This document shows positions 51,135 to 60,683 of a stretch of DNA of 64,000 nucleotides, piece after piece (position 1 is the stretch's first letter; the number at the start of each line of letters is the position of its first letter). The notes beneath the pieces were generated by a model. It ran no database searches and had not been told where the DNA came from. It saw only the letters and a list, made by a program, of their open reading frames with translations. The position numbers and the translations under genes were made by a program. Where the stretch lies: assembly GCF_000772945.1 (NCBI RefSeq), contig NZ_JPVN01000002.1, positions 1 to 64,000 on the forward strand. Direction: 5' to 3'. Origin of the DNA: Ureibacillus manganicus DSM 26584 (GTDB lineage Bacteria; Bacillota; Bacilli; Bacillales_A; Planococcaceae).

Positions 51135-53663
51135 TTACTTAGTTACTACTCCGTTTTTAACTTTATTACCGTTAGCATCTACTAAGTTTGTATCTTTAAA
51201 TTCAACAGAAATGCTATCAGTTAATGTAAAGTCAGCAGTTGTTGTAACAGTAAGTTTACCATTAGCTACAGAAGCAGATACAGGAGTCACAGTAGTACCG
51301 GCAATCTTAACAGTTAGACCTGTTGCAGATGCTTGGTTAGCAATTGCTTCTGTGAAATCTACAGTGAATGTTTTGCTGTTAACAACTGTTACTTTAGTAG
51401 CTGTTGGAGCAATATTTTCATTCAATGCGATTGTTGCAGTAGCTTTTCCATCTTTTAAAGTGTTTCCGTTAGTATCAACAACGTTTTTAACTTCAAATAC
51501 ATAGTTACCATTTGCAGTGATAGATGATTCAGGTAAAGTAAATCTTACTTTATTAGTACCATCAACGAACTGTAATTGTGTTCCAGCTGGTAGAGCTTTA
51601 CCACCTAACGTATAGTTAGAAGCTGTTAATGCAGAAGTTGTCACATCTGCAGCATATTCTACTGTAAATACGTTGTTATCAACAACTACTATAGGATTAG
51701 AAGCAGCTAATTGTAACGAATCAGTTACTGTTCCAGGTGCAACTACAAATTTACCAGAAGTAAATGATACAGATAAAGCATCAGCAATTTTGTTGCCAGC
51801 TGCATCAGCAACAGCGTTAGCACCTAATTCAAATGTATAAGTTGCATTTTCGTCTAAATCTACATCAACTTTAACAGTATATTTTTCAGCACCTTCAACT
51901 TTTCCATTACCATCAACGTCTTCTCCAGAAGCAACATTACTTAATGAAATAGGTGTAGCTGAAGTGTAAACAATACCGTTTTTAGTTTTTAATGTAAAGT
52001 CACCAGTTACAGTTACTTCTTCATCAAATGTTAAGTAAATTGCATCTACGTCAGTTGAGCCAGAGTCGTTAGCAGCTAGCATTTTAGATGAAACACTAAC
52101 AAACTTCGGTGCAGAAGTATCTTTTTGTAATGTAGCAGCGAATTCAAATGCATCACCAGCATTGTTAGCAACATCTTTAAATCCTTCAACTTTTACATTA
52201 GTATTAATGAATTTTTCAGAACCTAATACTGATAATGCATCAAAAGTGAATTTAGTTTTATCATCAGCATGTTGTTGAGCGTCTTTTAGGAAGAATTCAG
52301 TTGATCCTACAGTAACTTTCGCGTACTCATCGTCACCAGCTGTAACATCAAGATTTTGCTTCACTAATTCTTCAGAGAAATCTAAAGTAATTTTAGTTCC
52401 GTTAACTGAAGATGTAACAGTTGGTTTTGTATTATCAACAACAGGTTTAGCAACTGTGAAGTTAACTGCAATTGGGTTTGCAATGTTATCAGCAAAGTCA
52501 GTTGCACCTACAATATCAACTTTGTAAGATTTTTCCGCTTCTAAGTTTTTAACTGTTAAAGTTTTTCCATCAGCACTCAACTCATAATCAGTAGTTGAAG
52601 TGATAACAGATCCATTTAAGCTAACAGTTCCTTCTTCTTTAACTGGTTCAGTGAAAGTAATAACAGAAGTTGTGCCTTTAGCTTCAACTTTTGCAACAGC
52701 TGGAGCAGTTGTATCTTCAAAAGTTAATAAAGAAGTGTATTGAGCAGTTTTAATAGCTACACCATTAGAATCCTTTTTAGCAGTATCTAATGCAGCCACA
52801 GTAACTTTTGCATTTGTTACTTCTGTAGTATCAAGAGTCAATGTTACTGATTTTCTATCTTGAGAAAGAACAGCTGAGTCAGCAACTAAGTTTGCACCCT
52901 CTAATGCAAAAGCAGCTTCTAATTGTGCTTTAGTAGTGCCTTCAGCAAGTGCTGTATTAAATTTAACTACAACTTCTTTAGCATTAATTGCACTTACAGA
53001 AGTTACTTTTGCTTCAGTAGTTTCAACTTCAAGACGTACGCTTTCAACTTCTGTACGGTGGAAGAATGCTGCTGCTTGTTCACGAGTGACAATTGCATTT
53101 GGTGCAAATGTTGTTTTAGAAGTACCAGCAACGATACCAAGGCTTGCAAGAGTGTTTACTGCATCTTTGCTCCAAGCTGCAGTGTTATCAGTGAAGTTTA
53201 ATACTGCGCTATCATCTTGTTTTAAGTTGTAAGCTTTAGTAATAATTAAAGCTAATTGTGCACGAGTAATTTTTTCATTTGGTCTGAATGATCCATCTTC
53301 AAAACCTTTAATTATGTCGTTGTTATATGCTTGTAATGCTGCGATTTCTTCAGTTGCCCAGTGATCTTTAGCATCTTCAAAATTAGTTTTTGTTCCTTCT
53401 TTAACATCAATGTTTAAAGCATTAACTAAGATTGTTACTGCTTGAGCACGAGTAAGTTCGCCTTGTGGATTGAAGCTTCCGTCTTCAAAACCAGTAATAG
53501 CACCTTTACCTACTAAATAGTCAACAGCTGGCTTTGCATACTCAGCAATTTTTCCTGCATCTGTGAAAGTTTTAGTTTCAGCTGCTAATGATGCTGCTGG
53601 CATGATTGCAGATGCTACTAAAGCTGCAGTTGCTGTTGTTGCGAAGAATTTGTTCTTTGACAT
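51135..53663 (-). CDS. S-layer protein 1 (SLH domains plus Ig-like repeats)
   Basis: 842-residue surface-layer protein. The signal peptide is 1 to about 28 (AASLAAET). Three SLH domains lie at about 30-85 (GELTRAQAV), 90-150 (KITRAQLAL) and 155-210 (VTREQAAAF). The rest is a train of Big_5/SbsA-type Ig-like domains, recognisable by repeated phrases such as VTSVSAINAKEVVVKFN, APAVAKVEAKGTTSVITF and VTVVNSKTFTVDFTEAI. Composition is Thr/Ala/Val/Asp rich with no Cys, typical of S-layer subunits. GGAGGAATCACC precedes the ATG. Likely exported by SecA2/SlaP and docked on pyruvylated polymer. It is paralogous to the next gene, with the SLH-coding part strongly conserved at DNA level and the remainder divergent. 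Confidence 0.92.
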   Translation of the reverse strand: MSKNKFFATTATAALVASAIMPAASLAAETKTFTDAGKIAEYAKPAVDYLVGKGAITGFEDGSFNPQGELTRAQAVTILVNALNIDVKEGTKTNFEDAKDHWATEEIAALQAYNNDIIKGFEDGSFRPNEKITRAQLALIITKAYNLKQDDSAVLNFTDNTAAWSKDAVNTLASLGIVAGTSKTTFAPNAIVTREQAAAFFHRTEVESVRLEVETTEAKVTSVSAINAKEVVVKFNTALAEGTTKAQLEAAFALEGANLVADSAVLSQDRKSVTLTLDTTEVTNAKVTVAALDTAKKDSNGVAIKTAQYTSLLTFEDTTAPAVAKVEAKGTTSVITFTEPVKEEGTVSLNGSVITSTTDYELSADGKTLTVKNLEAEKSYKVDIVGATDFADNIANPIAVNFTVAKPVVDNTKPTVTSSVNGTKITLDFSEELVKQNLDVTAGDDEYAKVTVGSTEFFLKDAQQHADDKTKFTFDALSVLGSEKFINTNVKVEGFKDVANNAGDAFEFAATLQKDTSAPKFVSVSSKMLAANDSGSTDVDAIYLTFDEEVTVTGDFTLKTKNGIVYTSATPISLSNVASGEDVDGNGKVEGAEKYTVKVDVDLDENATYTFELGANAVADAAGNKIADALSVSFTSGKFVVAPGTVTDSLQLAASNPIVVVDNNVFTVEYAADVTTSALTASNYTLGGKALPAGTQLQFVDGTNKVRFTLPESSITANGNYVFEVKNVVDTNGNTLKDGKATATIALNENIAPTATKVTVVNSKTFTVDFTEAIANQASATGLTVKIAGTTVTPVSASVANGKLTVTTTADFTLTDSISVEFKDTNLVDANGNKVKNGVVTK

Positions 53664-54475
53664 TTTGGTGATTCCTCCAGTGAATGTTTTAATGTTAAAT
53701 ACTATTCTATGATGAAATAGTTATGTATTAAAGTTTCATAGAATCATATCGACTAGTAATCGTTTTGTAACTCTTTGTTACAAATCTATCATAATACTAT
53801 TTAAATGATAAATAAATAAAAAAATATTGGTATAGAAATATAATATTGGTAGATACGGTGTTATTTTCCACACCTAGACTTACAATTATAAAATAGCATT
53901 TATTTCAAAATACCTAAATATTCTATCTAGGGTCCATCTTCTTCCCTGTATCGTTCAGCCATAATGAGAAATAGAATCTAATAAAATTTATTCTATTTAT
54001 TTTCAACCTGGAGCAAGCATGTTATTTGTAATAATACACGGAATTAAATTTCGTTACCTACACATTACTATGTACTTTAATAAATTGATCAAAATGATAT
54101 TGCCTGTTCTTTAAAATTTCCTTAATTTTTATTTTATGTATTTGGGATTTTTTTATAAAGTGTATAATTTAAAAACCTTTTAGTCCTGTTAGAGAGTTTG
54201 TTGTGTGTAATATATGAAGAAGAACAAGTCAAAATTAGTCATAAGTTATTACTTAGTAAATGAATAAGTTGATTTCATGGTTTAAAATAGTTTATTAAAT
54301 AGTAGATATATCTTATTTACTATTCACATATGTAATGTTTTTTCTTTCGCATGTACAAGATTAATTAACTTAAAATATATTTTGACTTAACTTAAGTGTT
54401 AAAAATTTGGGTATGATAATTCTACTATATATAACAAATATATTTTCTTTTCTCTAAAATATCGATCTACAAAAT
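53664..54475. promoter_or_regulatory. Long upstream region of S-layer gene 1
   Basis: About 810 bases of AT-rich sequence without a gene. The minus-strand leader contains a hairpin (TTCTATGA 53705-53712 with TCATAGAA 53736-53743) and a second one (TTGTAAC 53765-53771 with GTTACAA 53777-53783). Both lie within 120 bases of the start codon. Long leaders are usual for S-layer genes. Exact promoters were not resolved. Confidence 0.5.
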
Positions 54476-54509
54476 TAAAAGCTCTATAGAGAATGTTCTC
54501 TATAGAGCT
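54476..54509 (-). terminator. Terminator of S-layer gene 2
   Basis: A perfect 13-bp stem, GCTCTATAGAGAA (54481-54493) with TTCTCTATAGAGC (54496-54508), and a 2-nt loop. On the minus strand TTTTAATTTT follows. Confidence 0.85.
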
Positions 54510-54545
54510 ATTTAAACTCATGCAAAATACTTTTATCTATTTTGC

Positions 54546-57473
54546 TTATTGAGCAGGATTGTCAGCTAACGCTGTTTTTGTTTGTTTTGTTTCAAATACT
54601 TTAACTTTGTTACCAGCAGCATCATCTAAGTAGTTTACTGTAGTTTTTGTAGCAACTGAGAACTTAGTATTGTTTAGTTTATCAAGTGTTGCTTCATCAG
54701 CAAATGTAATTACGATTTCTAATTTAGAATCATCTCCAGCATTTAGAGCAACAGAATAGTTAGTACCAGCAACATACTCTTTACCGTTAGCATCTTTAAC
54801 TACTAAATCTGTTGCAGCTAATGCATCTAGAGTATCTAAAGCTTCATCGAAATCAACTGTAATTGTTGCAACAGTAGCAGATGTACGAGCTAATGTAACT
54901 GGGTCAGTTGATTCAAGCTCTGGAGCAATTCCATCTGCTACATTAGTTTTAGTCACAGCAGCAACGTTTGTTAATTTTTGGCCAGTGATAGTTTCTAGTT
55001 TATTATCTACAACTTTAACTTGAATCTTATTGCGTTCTATAGCTGATTTATTTACAGAAGCTTCAGCAGCTTTTGTAGTTACAGTTACATATGTTTTTCC
55101 ATCTTTAATTTCAACATTATCGATAGCAGCAGCAGTTGCATAAGTATCGTCACCGTTACCATCAATTTCAATACCATCAGCAACTACAGTTTTAAGTTCA
55201 CCATTAAATACTAATTGTAACTTGTTTAAACCGATTGCTTTAGCAGTAAATGTTGTTGGTGCTGTTTCGTCTGTAATGTTGATAGTAGTTGATAATGCTG
55301 TTGGTAAGTTACCAGAAGCATCTGCAATACGACCAAATGTTAAATCATCAGTAGCTACGTCTGTACCTGGAACAACAACAGCAGCTGGTGTTGCACCACG
55401 GTATTTAACTGTGATTTTCACACGTTTGTTATTAGTTCCAAACAGTTCAATTTTATCGTTAGAAGCTAATGCAGTACCATTTACAAGGTAAAGATCTTTG
55501 TTTAATGCTGTTTTAGCATCAATAGCTTCTGGGAATGTCACATAAATATACTGTTCTTTAGCAGTAGCATTGTCTACAACAGTAGCAGTTGCTTCTGAAA
55601 GATTCATAGGTGTTTTATCAGTTACTGACACTGAAAGTGTAACTGGTAAAATTTTGTTAGCTGATAAAGATGTATCTGTTACATCTTTAACTTCAACTGT
55701 ATAGTTACCACCAGCAAGTTTTGCACTTAAGTCAATTGTTGCAGTAAGTTTATCATTATCAAATGCTACGTTAGAGATTGTTGGAGAAACAACTTTCCCA
55801 TCAACATCTTTAATTGTAAAGTTGTTAGCAGCTACATTAACTTTTTCAGAGAAAGTTACTACTAATTGATTTTCAGCCTTAGCTTCAACTTTTGTAACAG
55901 TTGGTGCTACTTTGTCTGCAGTAATTGTTGCAGTAAGTTTAGCATCTGCAGCTAACTCGTTACCCCATAAATCAACTACTGGTACATCTCCCACTGATTT
56001 AAGAACCGTAACAGGTACATTACCTTCTGGTAAGATGAAATCTTGTGTAGCTGGGTCATTATCAGAGAATTTTAATGTGAACTTTTTGTTATCTGTTGTT
56101 GTAACAGCAACTGGTTTCCAAGCTGAATAAGTTTGGTAGAAGTAGTTTACATCAAGTGCTGCTCCACCTTTTTTAGTTACAGCTTTGTCAAACTCAACAA
56201 CTACTTCGTTTTGTGAAGCAGAAACTAATTTAACTGTAGGTGCAGTTTTATCTTTAACATATACTAAATCAAATGTTTTAGCCATTGCAGCAAAAGGTGC
56301 AAAGTCAGAGTATCCTTCAACTTTAACTTTGTAAGTTGCTTCAGCAATTGAACCAGCACTTAGTTGAACAGTTAATGTACGTCCATCTGTTGATAATGTT
56401 TTTTGAGCTATGCCATATACACCATTATTAACCGATACATCTGCACTAGCTCCAGCTTGAACAGGCTCACTGAATTTAATTTCAAATGTATTAGGACCAG
56501 TAAGTGTAATAGACTCAGCAACAGGGATGATTACATCAGTTACTGTAAGTGATTTCACTACATCTTCTGCTAATGCAGATTCATCCGCAAATGCAACTGT
56601 AGTTTTAGCAGTTACTTCGACAGTTGCTTGTTGTGCAACAGCTGTTCCTAAAGTTAATGTTACTGATTTTTTGTCATCTGATAACGTTACTGCTGCAACA
56701 GTGTTATCTTTAACAGAGAATTGGTCAGCTTTAATTTTTGCATCTGATAATTCTTTGTTAAAAGAAATAACTACTTCTTTAAGATTAGTTGCGCTAACTG
56801 AAGTTACTACTGGTACAGATGTTTTGACTGCAATACGTTCTTCTTTAACTTCTGTACGGTGGAAGAATGCTGCTGCTTGTTCGCGAGTAACAACTGCAGT
56901 TGGATCGAATTTCGTTTCTGATACACCAGCCACGATACCAAGACTTGCTAGTGTGTTTACAGCGTCTTTACTCCATGTAGCTGTGTTATCAGTGAAGTTT
57001 AGGATAGCACTTGTGTCTTGTTTTAAATCATAAGCTTTAACAATAATTAAAGCTAATTGAGCACGAGTAATTTTATCATCTGGTCTGAATGTTCCATCTT
57101 CGAAACCTGCGATGATATCTTTGTTGTGTGCTTGTAGAGCAGCGATTTCTTCTGAAGCCCAGTGATCTTTAGCATCAGCGAAATCAGTTTTTTTGTTCTC
57201 GTCAATAGCAATACCTTTAGCTTTAACTAAAATTGTTACAGCTTCAGCACGAGTAAGCTCACCTTTTGGATTAAATTTACCATCAAAACCAGCAATAGCT
57301 CCTTTACCTACTAGGTAGTCTACTGATTTTTTAGCATAATCAGAAATTTTGCTTGCATCAGTAAATTCTTTTGTATCAGCTGCAAATGCTGCTGCTGGTA
57401 CTAATGCAGATGCAACTAATGCTGCTGTTGCAGTTGTCGCGAATAATTTACGACCTTTGTTTTGCTTTGCCAT
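54546..57473 (-). CDS. S-layer protein 2 (SLH domains plus Ig-like repeats)
   Basis: 975-residue surface-layer protein. The signal peptide is about 1-31 (AAAFAADT). SLH domains are at about 33-88 (GELTRAEAV), 92-150 (KITRAQLAL) and 155-212 (VTREQAAAF). A long series of Big_5/Ig-like domains follows, with phrases such as VTSVSATNLKEVVISFNKEL, AESITLTGPNTFEIKFSEPV and VTKVEAKAENQLVVTFSEKV. The acidic, Thr/Ala/Val-rich, Cys-free composition is typical of an S-layer lattice subunit. GGGAGG lies about 11 bases before the ATG, and the leader carries a long hairpin. It is the larger and probably major lattice protein, but relative expression cannot be judged from sequence. Predicted SecA2/SlaP cargo. 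Confidence 0.92.
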   Translation of the reverse strand: MAKQNKGRKLFATTATAALVASALVPAAAFAADTKEFTDASKISDYAKKSVDYLVGKGAIAGFDGKFNPKGELTRAEAVTILVKAKGIAIDENKKTDFADAKDHWASEEIAALQAHNKDIIAGFEDGTFRPDDKITRAQLALIIVKAYDLKQDTSAILNFTDNTATWSKDAVNTLASLGIVAGVSETKFDPTAVVTREQAAAFFHRTEVKEERIAVKTSVPVVTSVSATNLKEVVISFNKELSDAKIKADQFSVKDNTVAAVTLSDDKKSVTLTLGTAVAQQATVEVTAKTTVAFADESALAEDVVKSLTVTDVIIPVAESITLTGPNTFEIKFSEPVQAGASADVSVNNGVYGIAQKTLSTDGRTLTVQLSAGSIAEATYKVKVEGYSDFAPFAAMAKTFDLVYVKDKTAPTVKLVSASQNEVVVEFDKAVTKKGGAALDVNYFYQTYSAWKPVAVTTTDNKKFTLKFSDNDPATQDFILPEGNVPVTVLKSVGDVPVVDLWGNELAADAKLTATITADKVAPTVTKVEAKAENQLVVTFSEKVNVAANNFTIKDVDGKVVSPTISNVAFDNDKLTATIDLSAKLAGGNYTVEVKDVTDTSLSANKILPVTLSVSVTDKTPMNLSEATATVVDNATAKEQYIYVTFPEAIDAKTALNKDLYLVNGTALASNDKIELFGTNNKRVKITVKYRGATPAAVVVPGTDVATDDLTFGRIADASGNLPTALSTTINITDETAPTTFTAKAIGLNKLQLVFNGELKTVVADGIEIDGNGDDTYATAAAIDNVEIKDGKTYVTVTTKAAEASVNKSAIERNKIQVKVVDNKLETITGQKLTNVAAVTKTNVADGIAPELESTDPVTLARTSATVATITVDFDEALDTLDALAATDLVVKDANGKEYVAGTNYSVALNAGDDSKLEIVITFADEATLDKLNNTKFSVATKTTVNYLDDAAGNKVKVFETKQTKTALADNPAQ

Positions 57474-58435
57474 TAATGTATTCCTCCCTAAAGTTCCTAA
57501 ATTTATATTATTCTTTAGAAACTATAATACTAGTTTTAAGATTGACTATGACCCCATTGCGGTATGTATCATAGTTTCTCTGAATAATAAATAAATCAGT
57601 GAAAGATTTTCTAAGTAAATTTACTAGTCTTTCACCAGATTAATTTACTTACTACAAAACTATAACATTTACATTTTTGATTTTCAATACCACTTTATCC
57701 AAAAAAATGTTATTGTTCCGTTAAATAGATTACAATATTATTACAGGAATTCTAAATTCCCATAATAATACATTACATTACCTTAACTTCCTTATAGATT
57801 AATAGAATCTTAAAATCGTCAGGAAATTTGGGTTGAAATAAAGTATTTACAACACCTTACATTTCATATTATACATTAAATTTCCAATCAATCTAGTAAT
57901 AAGTGATTGAATCATGGATTTCTTTTTTATTACTCTAGCTCTATTAACCTATAATCAGTAACCACAATATATAGACGGATAAATTACAAAAGAGTTACAC
58001 TTTTTTTAATTTTTTTCAAAAATCTCCATTTGTTACTACATCATTGGATCCTTACTAAGATTTTTTCCTCAATCCCCATCTATTTACTAAATACCCAAAA
58101 GACCCAAATCAAATCCCCTTTAAAGTTATATTCTATTAAAATCAAAATATGCCTTTTCATTTCATAAAAATTCAATCGAATCCGTTTTATCTTCTTATTA
58201 AATAAGAAGAAACACATAAATCTTCTACCTCTTAATCATTTCACAGCATTTTGGCGTTGTAACTTCTTATTATAAAATTATTGTTTTTTTACTTAATTCC
58301 CAAAGGTTATCAAAAAAATAATAGATTTTACTTAAATACCTATTTTTTTATTACGGAGTTTGATAGAGTAATAGAGAAAGATTGATTCCATAAACAACTG
58401 ACCTAGGAAATTAAGAAAAGGAGAACATCGAAGAA
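57474..58435. promoter_or_regulatory. Long divergent regulatory region of S-layer gene 2 and the SLH glucosaminidase gene
   Basis: 962 AT-rich bases with no gene. The S-layer leader (minus strand) has a 14-bp imperfect hairpin, 57517-57530 with 57566-57579 (AGAAACTAT/ATAGTTTCT plus ATAC/GTAT). The plus-strand gene has AAGGAG at about 58420. No individual promoter could be fixed with confidence. Confidence 0.5.
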
Positions 58436-60316
58436 ATGAAACGTAGATTAATTGCAGCACTAGTTGTGCTATTTGCTGTTGTTCAATTCACAGCACCTCC
58501 TGCTTCTGCAGAAGATATTTCAAAGCACTGGGCTTATGAAAAGATGAGTTATCTTATTGGAAATGAAATAATGAATGGAGATCCAAGTGGAAAGTATCGT
58601 CCGGATGATTCGATTACTCGTGCGGAGTTCGCTACTTTACTAGTTAAAGTATTACAGTTACCAGAAGTAGATGGGGTTGTTAGCTTTCACGATGTTAAAG
58701 AAGGCGATTGGTACTATCACTCTGTAAAACGTGCATCTTATTATGGATTGGTTGCTGGGGACGAGAAAGGTAACTTTAATCCCGATTCAAAGATTACACG
58801 TCAAGAAATGGCCGTTATGTTGAATAATGCATTAAATTACAATGGTGTTTCTGTTTCACCTGCTACATTATCATTTATTGATAACAACAAAATTGCGAGC
58901 TGGGCTTACGATGATGTTCAAATTGTTGTTTCATTTAAATTAATAAATGGCTATCCAGACAGTACGTTTAAACCATTAGGTAATACAACTCGAGCTGAAG
59001 CTTCAACTGTATTGTATTTTTACTTGAAGCCTGAAGAAAAACCAGTAGATAAACCTATTGAAATCGGAAAAGAATACAATAAAGTTCTTTATAACCTGAA
59101 TTTTGCAGACGTTGTATCACTTCAAGCAAATCACAGTCCGAAAGAAGATGGTGGTGGAATCTTTACAGCTTCGGCAGCATTAGTAGAATTCTATTTGAAT
59201 CCAAATAACTTCAAAAAGGATACGCTGGAATATTATCAATTCCTAAAGTTATCTACACCTGTTGAAAATCTTGATGCTGCAGTGATTAATGAAAAAGTCT
59301 TAAAAGGACAAGGAATCCTAGAAAATACTGCCGCTTCCTTTATACAAGCTGGGATAGATCATAACGTAAATGCCATTTATTTGATTTCTCATGCTTTACA
59401 TGAAACTGGTAAAGGGGTTTCTAAGTTAGCAAGTGGGATTGAAGTAGGATTAGATGCTAGCGGAGTTGCCAAAATGGTGACGGATGAAAACCGTAATGAT
59501 TTAGTTGATATTAAAACAACTTATAACTTCTACGGAATCGGTGCAAAAGATGCTGACCCAATAAAGCTTGGTTCAGAAAGAGCATATAAAGAGGGTTGGT
59601 TTACAACTCATGATGCAATCGTTGGTGGAGCTAAATTTGTAAAAGTAGATTATATTGACCAAGGTCAAGATACATTATACAAAATGAAATGGGATCCAGA
59701 TCAACCTACAAACCATCAATATGCAACACATGTTGTGTGGGCTGTAGCACAAGCAAAATATATCTATGACATTTACAAAGTAACGAATTCAGATGAAACA
59801 ACAAAGGTTGTTTTTGAAGTTCCGGAATATAACTTCCAACCAGCATCTTCACCGATGCCAACAAAAGAGAATCGATATGCAATCCTTCCAACTTATAGTG
59901 GTGGTATTGGTCAACTTACTGCTGATAATGTGAATGTGCGTACTTATCCAGTAGTAATGAATTCACCATCAAATAGTATTTTAAAATTACCTTTAAATAC
60001 ACAAGTCAACATTATCGGTAATAATGGTAATTGGTATCGTGTAAAAACTGAGCTTGGCCAAGAAGGCTGGATCAGAAATGATAACGTAAAAGTACTCAAT
60101 GGACTATATGTCATCGATATGAATACAAAACTTAGAGTTCGTAGTGAACCTAACACATCAAGTAAGATTCTTAAAGAATTACCAGCAAAATCATTAGTGA
60201 TTGGAGTATTTGATGAAAATAAGAATTTCGTCAAAAACGGCGACTGGTATCAAGTGCTTGTAGATGGCAAAACGGGTTGGGCTCATGGGGATTATATCGT
60301 ACCACCTGCTAAATAA
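58436..60316 (+). CDS. SLH-anchored endo-beta-N-acetylglucosaminidase with SH3 domains
   Basis: 626-residue autolysin-type enzyme that should cleave the glycan backbone of peptidoglycan. The signal peptide is about 1-25 (PPASAEDI). Three SLH domains lie at about 27-80 (SITRAEFATLL), 85-140 (KITRQEMAVML) and 148-200 (NTTRAEASTVL). A linker (210-290) precedes the glucosaminidase domain at about 290-450, with the catalytic Glu in ISHALHETGKG and YNFYGIGAKDADP. Two SH3 domains follow at about 490-620 (NVNVRTYPVV, KLRVRSEPNTSS). AAGGAG precedes the ATG. It is divergent from S-layer gene 2. A BslO-like role in cell separation is plausible by analogy with Bacillus anthracis SLH glucosaminidase, but is inference. 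Confidence 0.92.
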   Translation: MKRRLIAALVVLFAVVQFTAPPASAEDISKHWAYEKMSYLIGNEIMNGDPSGKYRPDDSITRAEFATLLVKVLQLPEVDGVVSFHDVKEGDWYYHSVKRASYYGLVAGDEKGNFNPDSKITRQEMAVMLNNALNYNGVSVSPATLSFIDNNKIASWAYDDVQIVVSFKLINGYPDSTFKPLGNTTRAEASTVLYFYLKPEEKPVDKPIEIGKEYNKVLYNLNFADVVSLQANHSPKEDGGGIFTASAALVEFYLNPNNFKKDTLEYYQFLKLSTPVENLDAAVINEKVLKGQGILENTAASFIQAGIDHNVNAIYLISHALHETGKGVSKLASGIEVGLDASGVAKMVTDENRNDLVDIKTTYNFYGIGAKDADPIKLGSERAYKEGWFTTHDAIVGGAKFVKVDYIDQGQDTLYKMKWDPDQPTNHQYATHVVWAVAQAKYIYDIYKVTNSDETTKVVFEVPEYNFQPASSPMPTKENRYAILPTYSGGIGQLTADNVNVRTYPVVMNSPSNSILKLPLNTQVNIIGNNGNWYRVKTELGQEGWIRNDNVKVLNGLYVIDMNTKLRVRSEPNTSSKILKELPAKSLVIGVFDENKNFVKNGDWYQVLVDGKTGWAHGDYIVPPAK

Positions 60317-60329
60317 GTAAATAATTTTA

Positions 60330-60368
60330 AACGGTGAAAAAAACTAAATTGTTTTTTCACCGTTTTTT
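60330..60368 (+). terminator. Terminator of the SLH glucosaminidase gene
   Basis: Stem AACGGTGAAAAAAC with GTTTTTTCACCGTT (60330-60363 region), followed by TTTTT. Repeat array 3 begins about 15 bases later. Confidence 0.88.
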
Positions 60369-60382
60369 TATTGATTATTGTG

Positions 60383-60562
60383 TTATTTGCGAATTAGGAT
60401 AGTTTACTTGCGAAACTGGGAAGTTTATTTGCGATTTTCTTAAGTTTATTTGCGGATTTAGTAATCTTTTTTGCAATCTCAGGTTTATTTGCGTATTCCA
60501 AGATTTATTTCCGCATTTAGTATTCATATTTGCGAATCACCTAACTTTATTTGCAAATGCTA
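60383..60562 (+). repeat. Array 3 of 21-bp-phased TTATTTGCG repeats
   Basis: Nine motif slots with TTG (once TTC) at 60387, 60408, 60429, 60450, 60471, 60489, 60509, 60530 and 60551. The spacings are 21, 21, 21, 21, 18, 20, 21, 21. The core is TTTATTTGCGAAT-like and the remaining part of each unit varies. It has the same orientation and design as arrays 1 and 2, again directly after a terminator and here upstream of tagA. Confidence 0.9.
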
Positions 60563-60683
60563 ATAATACATTCAAATTTAGGTTATTTACTTCACTTCCC
60601 AACAATAGAAATCTACTCCATCGTAGGCTTTTATGTTATGATAATTTGCAGTAAATAGCTTGGTAGAAAGGTTTGAGCAATAA

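Noticed and set aside
52923-53232. Plus-strand frames opposite the S-layer genes
   Set aside because: They are antisense shadows of biased Ala/Thr/Val codon use, without RBS or recognisable protein features.
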